NCBI RefSeq assembly: GCF_021462225.1
Contig: NC_061816.1
Span: forward strand, 23,421,049-23,485,048
Origin: Girardinichthys multiradiatus
Taxonomy: Eukaryota; Chordata; Actinopteri; Cyprinodontiformes; Goodeidae
Direction of reading: 5' to 3'
Length of the DNA: 64,000 nucleotides
Notes under the pieces: generated by a model
What the model was told of the DNA's origin: nothing
The model's input: the letters and a program-made list of their open reading frames with translations, nothing else
The model's database searches: none
Position numbers and translations under genes: made by a program
Shown: positions 57,151 through 64,000 of the stretch, piece by piece
How positions within the stretch are numbered: position 1 is the stretch's first letter
Layout of the letters: every line of letters starts with the position of its first letter

Positions 57151-58919
57151 AGTTTTCATGAGAATCTTATATAATAGAGTCATCTTCTCACCTTTAACCC
57201 AAAAATCATATTTATATTGTAACCCAGTTAGCTGCTACTTACTTGTCCGTTAACTAGTAGCCAAAGTTAGATATGTTCAAACCGATATTTTCCATAAAAA
57301 TCTTTGAAATCATCCCCAGAACAAAGTATTTGCATCATTTACCATGAAGGTGTCCAGTGTGTTGGACAACCTACTTTTCAAGCACGTTGATAATTTGATT
57401 ATATCTACCTAAATTAGACCTTTAGGGTCCTTCCCCGTAACCTCTACCTCCAATACTAGATAAAAGTAATTTGCATATTCTGTACACCATTAATCATACC
57501 ATTATTTAGTTATTCATTCCTGTTAAATATTTGATCACTATAACCAGTCATTTTTTCCCAATATATTCATTTCCATTTTTCCATCCTATGATTATTATTA
57601 TTATTGCTTTTGTTTTCTCTGAAGTCTAAAGGTTAGTCAGACAAACCTTTGAGACAAACATTGAAACAGAAATTTAGACAAACACTTAAGACACAACACA
57701 TGCCGGCTTCAGCCTCCCTTCTTAAGGAAGTTTGGGCGGCCAAATCTTTTACCATCAAATTATTCAACCAGAACCCTATGGCAGAATCACGGGTTCTATT
57801 TGGTTCTGTTCCCATCCCAAAGAGAATTTAGATCACCTCAAGAAAATTTATAAGAAATGTAAGTTTTCATCCTCTGAAACTAAAACCCAGAAAATTGTTT
57901 CAACTTGCGAGCATCTGAACACATATAGGGAACACCAACATTAGAGAAAAACACATAAAAAACAAAACTTGGTGCCCTCTAAAACATTCATTAGTTGTCC
58001 GAACACAACTATGAATCAAAACCCAAAACACATAATGAGCTCACAGAAACTAAAACATACTATTCGATTCATGAACCTTTCACTCATGTGGCCCACATCA
58101 TTCATCATTCATACCTTGGGCCTTCATTCATTCCTGTTACACTCTTCTCAACCACACGTTTTCAACCCTCAAACAGAAATTTTGGATTCCTATTGTTCCT
58201 GAACCCCAGAGATCTCATGTTCTAGGTAATAATGTGTCAATGGACCAATTTGTCAGGCTGGTCCCAGCCACCTGTTCAGGCCTTCTTCTCCTAGGAGAAA
58301 AATATATGTTTAGGGTTATCACTCACATCATCAAGCAATATAGTGGGATGACTCTTCATCAACCTTTCCAGAGAAATCATGAGTATTGTGACCGGCAATG
58401 CCTGAAAATAAACAATTTGATCATAAAGTCATCTCAATACAACAAATTATCACAAACAAGAAATCACAAACTTGGGTAGTGAAATCAGCATTTTTCTTTC
58501 TTTCGCCATCTTCATTTCACAACACATAATCATATTTGTACATTGTTATTTCCATTATTATTATATACAAAGAAGACAAAAATAAACAACATTGCAGTCT
58601 TGCTGTGTACCAGCTTATTAAGGAGTAAAAGAAGATAAAAAGTAAATAGATTAGTTATAAACAGAATCATTTCATTCAGAAAAAGGAAAGTATAGCCTAC
58701 CTTTGTAGCACCTGGTGGTGTGACACAAAAACTATGGATACTTGGCCTCTTGTCACCCTTTTTGGAGCATCAAGTAGTGAAAGTTGAAAATTAATTTGTA
58801 CTCCTGCCTACCACAATGAACCTATTTATGCATATATAATGGCTGTGCCATCTAAACATTATTAGTTAAGTTTTAGTTAAGTTTTCAGTCCAACTTTCCT
58901 TTCATTTTCTTATCCTTCA
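57151..58919. other. no gene recognised
   Basis: AT-rich DNA with no convincing domains, RNA genes or repeats that I can name. Confidence 0.4.
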
Positions 58920-59040
58920 TTCTATTCTTACCTCTATTATTTGATTTTCCGTACCACTGCAGTGCTCCTCCTTATGCACAGCGTCCTGAGTGCCTTGTTG
59001 CTGAAAACGCTATATAAATAAACTTGACTTGACTTGACAT
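58920..59040 (+). repeat. interspersed repeat tail with (CTTGA)n
   Basis: Contains GCTATATAAATAAACTTGAC followed by about three CTTGA units. It is a form of the 3' end common to fish SINE-like or non-autonomous repeats, and the mirror of the TATATAGC start of repeat R1. Confidence 0.6.
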
Positions 59041-59439
59041 AAATCGGTATGTATAATCCGCCTGGGATTTTATTGTTTGTAATTAAATCAACTCTATCAT
59101 TTAATGCAACTACTACTTTTGGGGAAAACCAAGTTTTAAACATAGGACATTCATTTTAATCTTGTCAGAAGGCAATGGTAGGTTTATTTTTTTCAAATTA
59201 TAGAGAGTTAACAGCATTGTTTCTCCTACTGTCAGTCTTAAATGAGTAAAAGTTCTTTAAAGTTTAATCACTGCAATTATTTGTTGTACAGTTTTCGAAA
59301 AATCATCTTTAATTCACCTTTAATATCTCAGAAACCATAACAGCACAAACAAAAATTTTAATGGTACAGACCTGCACAAAGGAAGCACTAACCATTCTGT
59401 CTATTTTCTAGAATTTTCCATGTGGGTGGGGTGTCAGCT
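59041..59439. other. no gene recognised
   Basis: AT-rich; nothing supported. Confidence 0.4.
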
Positions 59440-59600
59440 TCACTCAGCTTATGTAGGTTGGTCTCTCTACATTGCCCTCAGGGGTGAATGAGGGTGTGCA
59501 CGGTTGCTAGTCCTGTGTGTGTATCGGCGGCCTGGATCCATCCTCCTTTTCAGCCTGTTAGTGCCTGCAGGCCCCATGCTTGACATCCCTGATATACAGT
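59440..59600 (+). repeat. degenerate L2/SINE tail fragment
   Basis: CATTGCCCTCAGGGGTGAAT, GTGTGCACGGTTGC and a CGGCCTGGATCCATCC stretch resemble the tail of the repeat at 32285-32590, heavily mutated and in the opposite orientation. Confidence 0.45.
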
Positions 59601-59799
59601 GTTTCCTAATTTTTAACACTTTTCTGTTTTATTAGAGGATAAATTCTAAAGTAAACAAATTAATAACAGATATGAATTCGATTTTTCAGGGGTGAACTGT
59701 TTTAGTTGAGACATTTCAAACAGCAGATGGCAGTAATGCACCTTCTGCTGTTTGTAACAATGATGCACTCTACCCTCTTCTCAACTGGACCCAAAAACC

Positions 59800-61377
59800 C
59801 TCATTGGCCATAATGTCAATATCCAAAAGGAGAAAAGCAGAGTCAGAGAAAGTGGAAGTATAGAATTTTCAAACAACTGACCATGTCCTATGCATTCACG
59901 GAGATGAATGGGAAACCTTTGTGCAAGGTGTGTTTGCATCAAATTTTGGTGCTTGAGAAATATAATATCTTACGCCATTATGAGAGTAATCATGGCACAA
60001 ACAAATGACAGCTTGCAAGGATAACTGAGAAAAGACAAGATTAATGAATTCCTGGTGGGTCTGGGGAAACGGCAATCCATTTTCACATTAAGCCAAGAGG
60101 TCAGTGAAGAAGCTGCAAAAGCCAACTACCTAATAGCTAGCATTACAGCATTAATGTCATATACTGATGGTGAGTTTGTTAAAACATGCATGATAAGGGC
60201 TGCTGAACTCCTGTTTCCCGAGAGACAAGCTTTTGCCAACATTAGCCTGACGAGGAATACTGTGGCAGAGAGGATTTCGAAACCATCGGCAAATTTGGCG
60301 AGCCAGTTGAAACTTAAAGTCAAGTCATTTGTTGTATTTTTGTGACAATTGATGAGTGCACCGACATCACAGGTATAGCTCAACTGGCCATATTTATTTG
60401 TGGAGTAAATGAGAAATTGGCTGTCATTGCAGTTTCTTGAGTTGGTGCCTATGATAGACAGAATCTGAGTTGACTGGTCCGGACCTGTCAGCCTGTCTAC
60501 AGACGGTGTGCCATCAATGATCGGAAAAAATAGCAGAGAGAAAGGACAACCCCAAATGGAGGACCTCCTCCATTAAGGACTGGCACGCCGTCAATTTTAC
60601 ACAAGGAAACACTGTTTTGTAAGTTGTTAAAATTAAACCCATGTCATGGAGGTTGTTGTTCGAACGGTTAATTTAATCTGAGCCACAGGTTTGAATCATC
60701 ATCTGTTTAACAGCCTTCTCAATGACAGTATTACCCACAGCCTGCCATTTCATACTGAAGTGACATGATTAAGCTGAGATGATGTGCCGAGAGATGTTTC
60801 TTTGATTGGGGAGAGGGAATCGGACAGTTCATGGAGAAAAAAGGAAAACTGGTGTTGGAATTAGAATCTCAGGAATGGCTGCAAGACCTTGTGTTTTTGG
60901 TAGATATTAAAGAATGATTGACCAATCTGAACAAAATGTTGCAAGATAAGATTGCGGAATTACTGTGGGAGTAAGGGTTTTCAGATATATGGTAAACTCA
61001 AGACAGAATTTGCAGTCTTTCGCTCACGTTTTACAGTTAAAGTTTGTGATATGGCTGTTGACATCCAGCGGAAAATAATTGATTTCTAATGTGATGCAGA
61101 TTTGAAGGAGAATTTTGCCTTTGTAGGTCTGGACACATTTTATGAGTTTATCTTGCCAGGGTACCCCAAATTAACAGCCATGGCTGCAAAAATATTGTGC
61201 ATGTTTGGGACAACCTACCTTTGTGAAGACGTTTTCTCAGTAAGGAACATTAATAAAACAAAACTGCTCTCAAGCCTCACACACAAGCACTTAAGTGACA
61301 TTCTGAGACTGACTGCTACTCAAGACAAGACACCTGATTTTGATGCATTGTGCTGGCCAAAAGATGACAAATTTTAG
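59800..61377 (+). pseudogene. hAT transposase fossil (ZBED/GTF2IRD2-like)
   Basis: Scattered coding pieces in order: a BED-type zinc finger remnant (59900-59990), a 96-codon frame at 60055-60345 (SYTDGEFVKTCMIRAAELLF, then FANISLTRNTVAERI), a catalytic core remnant near 60350-60480, and a 91-codon C-terminal dimerisation-like frame at 61102-61377 (FGTTYLCEDVFSVRNINKTK). Several stops and frameshifts separate them. This order is that of hAT proteins related to domesticated ZBED and GTF2IRD2-type genes. I see no sign of preserved function. Confidence 0.75.
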
Positions 61378-63196
61378 GAGCAAAAACAAAGTAGTCTAGA
61401 CCAGACTAATGACTTTGAAATATTGTGTGGAACACAGTTTGCACTGAAAGATTACCGTTCTATGAAAATAAATCCTCATTGTGGTTATTAAAAATGTGCC
61501 AATGTTAATCCATTGTTTTGCTACAAGACTAGGGTGTAAGTTTCATGTTTGAAGTTTATACATTTTCAAGACAGGTAAATACTTTATTTCTTATACATTT
61601 ATAGCACCCTCCTTAATTTGTAAGGTGTGGGGTATAAGGTTCTTGTACTTATTTGCACTAACGCAAAGGAAAAAACATGAATTTGTTTGTTATTCATAGC
61701 TTAATATGCTATGAATCGCATAGTCCCATCCAATTGACATTGATGATATCTATAGGCAGTATGCTGTCCCTGATGTAAAATGAGTTTGACACCCCAGCTG
61801 TATACCATTCAAACAGCATCTTGGATTTTTTGTGCAGCTTGAAGTGTTCCAAGGTAACACTTCAAGGAAATAAATGTTTTCATCAAGCAATTTTTGTAGA
61901 TCTGTTTCAAAATACACCTGGTGAAAAACAACAACAGCCAGACAAAATGACGGTAATATGTTTTATTAAGCATACTGTTTTAGTTTGTACATATTCTTCT
62001 ACATTTTTAATGCTTTACATGTTGAGTGCATGCATTGGGCCTCACACGTTGACCTTATCATCTAAACAATCAGCAACAAAGTTTTCCATCTCATCCACAA
62101 AGAACTGACATACAAATGACCATCATTCCCCATTTACCCACTCCAATAACCTTATTAGAGCCAGGAAAATAGCAATAGCTATATATACAAGCAGACTGTC
62201 ATTAAAAATGGGGCAGATTTGTGCAACAAGCTTACACCTTTCAAAGCAAAACTGCAATAACATAACACAGGACTGCAAAAAGAAACAAGCTACAAACAAA
62301 ATGGTAATGGACTGAAATATATTAAATGCAAATATTAAATAGAAATAGAAATGAACAAATATAATATGTTCAGTGCCAGCCAATAAGAAGTAAAAAAGGC
62401 ATTTTTTTTGCCTCATGGAGTAAATCAATGAATCACACATAAATGGTCTCAGAAATGTTTTATAGCAAAAAAAAAAAAAAAAAAAAGGATAAACAAGCCC
62501 TGGAAATAAGGACGAGGACTTCATGATCCTCACAGCATTTTGGGTGAGTTTTGACAGGCATTAAAATCACTTAACATTAAGAAAACCACACATTATACAC
62601 CAAGACTTTCACGCTAAGAAACATTTAAAAATGTTCGTTCTATCCCACAAAATTTTCTGTCCAAATGTTACTGCAAAAGTGTAAAAGAGCTGGTCAGAGG
62701 CAACAATTTAAATAAAGTGTGCAATAGTACTAGAGATGCACCAAGAAGTCATTTGGTGGCTGGGACTGGTTAATTTCCAGCTCAACCCCTCCTAACTTGT
62801 GACCGGTAGGAAACTCAAAGAATCTGATCAGTGACTCCCCCATGCTTAGTCACTACCAGGTCCTGGTGACAACACCACTCTGCAGGGTAGACACTGTCAC
62901 TGAGTGAAGAAGAGTCATGCTTGGTGGTATCAGTGAGCTGTTTAAATTGAATTCAGCGTTGGCTCAGGGATGTCAGAAGCTAATCAAAAGCAGACATGCT
63001 TCTACACAGTGCTGCTTATGTTGCTCCTTCACCATTTTGGAACTTTTTTATAATTTTCAATGAAGGTTTAATTACATTTTCTAAAGGTGTGAATTGACCA
63101 GGAGCTGATTTCAGCAGATAACAGGAAGGCAGGATGTGTTACAGAAACGTTTCTCTGTTTTAAACTTTGAGCTGTCAGGGAACATTCTTTTCATTT
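61378..63196. other. no gene recognised
   Basis: AT-rich sequence. A poly(A) run of about 22 bases lies at 62466-62487. ACTAGAGATGCACCAAGAAG near 62730 resembles the start of a common hAT-type MITE. An open minus-strand frame at 62123-62533 has no recognisable domain and a phenylalanine-rich composition expected of A/T runs. Confidence 0.4.
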
Positions 63197-64000
63197 CAGT
63201 TTATTCATATAGCGCGAATTCACAATACATGTTGTCTCAAGGCAATTTACAAAGTAAATTTAGTCGAATCATACTGATTTTAAGTCAGGTACATACATTC
63301 CAATTAATCCTAACTATCGACCAGTGCAGTCAGATTCAGTTATTTATTCAAATTGGTTAAAAGTTTTTCTATCTAAGGAAACCCAGCAGATTGCATCCAG
63401 TCAGTGACTTACAGCATTCACTCCTCCCAGATGAGCATGTAGAGATAGTGGACAGTCACTGGCGTTGACTTTGCAGCAATCCCTCATACTGAGCATGCAT
63501 GTAGCGACAGTGGAGAGGAAAACTCCCTTTTCAAAGGAAGAAACCTCCAGCAGAACCAGAACCAGGCTCAGTGTTCTGCCACGACCGAATGGAGTTTTAA
63601 GAGAACAGAACATAGACGCAAAGAGAACACAGAAGCACTGATCCAGGAGTACTTTCAATGGGAAAGAAAAGTGAAACATTAATGGTTTTAGCTCCTTTAA
63701 AAGGCTTTATTTAAGAGAGAAAGACAGCTAAGGAGATTAACTCTGAGCCAGTTTTCAAGTCTAGAGTATGAAAGAGAGCACATACAGTTAGTCACAGTAG
63801 AAGCTCAGACAATAGCTATGTCTAGGAGAGAGGCAGAGTTAAACACTGAAAGACAGGGCCAAGTGTTTCATCTTTATATAGTGAGCATTAAGTCTTTGGC
63901 AGCAGCAGCTCAGCCGATGTCCCTCTCCAGGAAGAAGCCACATCTAAACACAGAGCCAGGTCAGATGTAGCTTTTAGAAAGAGAAAAACAGAGAGAGAAC
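63197..64000. repeat. interspersed repeat family R1, copy 2
   Basis: Second copy of the repeat at 36841-37490 (TAAGGAAACCCAGCAGATTG, TTTGCAGCAATCCCTCATAC), extending further to GTCCCTCTCCAGGAAGAAGC and running off the window. Confidence 0.85.

Noticed and set aside
62123..62533. 136-codon minus-strand frame
   Set aside because: Phe-rich product of A-runs, no domain, no neighbouring signals.

Overview
The window is repeat-rich nuclear DNA of a vertebrate, almost certainly a ray-finned fish. The grounds are a U1 snRNA gene array with vertebrate-type external promoter elements, DD34E Tc1 transposons, gammaretrovirus-like endogenous retroviruses, a Tx1-like LINE, and interspersed repeats typical of teleosts (an atherinomorph or killifish-like species is my guess, low confidence). 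I see no intact single-copy host protein gene.

Layout. (1) 1-22418 is a head-to-tail array with a period of about 764 bp. Each unit carries one U1 snRNA gene on the minus strand, with a snRNA-type proximal element near -42 to -62, possible distal elements and a 3' box. I count 27 complete U1 genes plus one split gene. A complete Tc1-like transposon (13634-15201) sits in the spacer of one unit. (2) 22419-27421 is a Tx1-like non-LTR retrotransposon inserted inside the last U1 gene in the same orientation; the 5' 48 nt of that U1 lie on its far side (27422-27469). (3) 27512-33021 holds a decayed plus-strand retroviral pol (ERV-A), an env fragment in opposite orientation, a SINE/L2-type repeat and an LTR. 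(4) 33022-34838 is a displaced U1-array spacer fragment split by a 1.5-kb element that carries three minisatellites and is flanked by a 5-bp target duplication. (5) 34839-42124 is fossil DNA: a second copy of the env fragment between 50-bp direct repeats, an ATTCA microsatellite, interspersed repeats, a dead Tc1 transposase, a LINE fragment and one possible orphan exon. (6) 42125-53130 is a minus-strand retrovirus (ERV-B) with two LTRs, tRNA-Pro-like primer site, gag, pro, pol, env and polypurine tract. It is broken by point stops, frameshifts, a 53-bp duplication, a chimeric Ty3/gypsy segment where the IN end and env SU should be, and a solo LTR inside the env tail. (7) 53131-64000 holds a third retroviral remnant (ERV-C), a hAT transposase fossil and further repeats.

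How it fits together. The U1 array evolves in concert: neighbouring units share rare variants two units apart, which suggests unequal exchange. It contains two main U1 subfamilies that differ at nt 12-13, plus one copy with a changed 5' splice-site recognition sequence. Mobile elements have repeatedly landed in the array and at its right edge, breaking it up and scattering spacer fragments downstream.

The most notable observation is the Tx1-like element within U1. It has only about 28 bp ahead of ORF1 and lies in U1 orientation, so a U1-targeted element co-transcribed from the U1 promoter is a testable idea. A single insertion cannot prove it.
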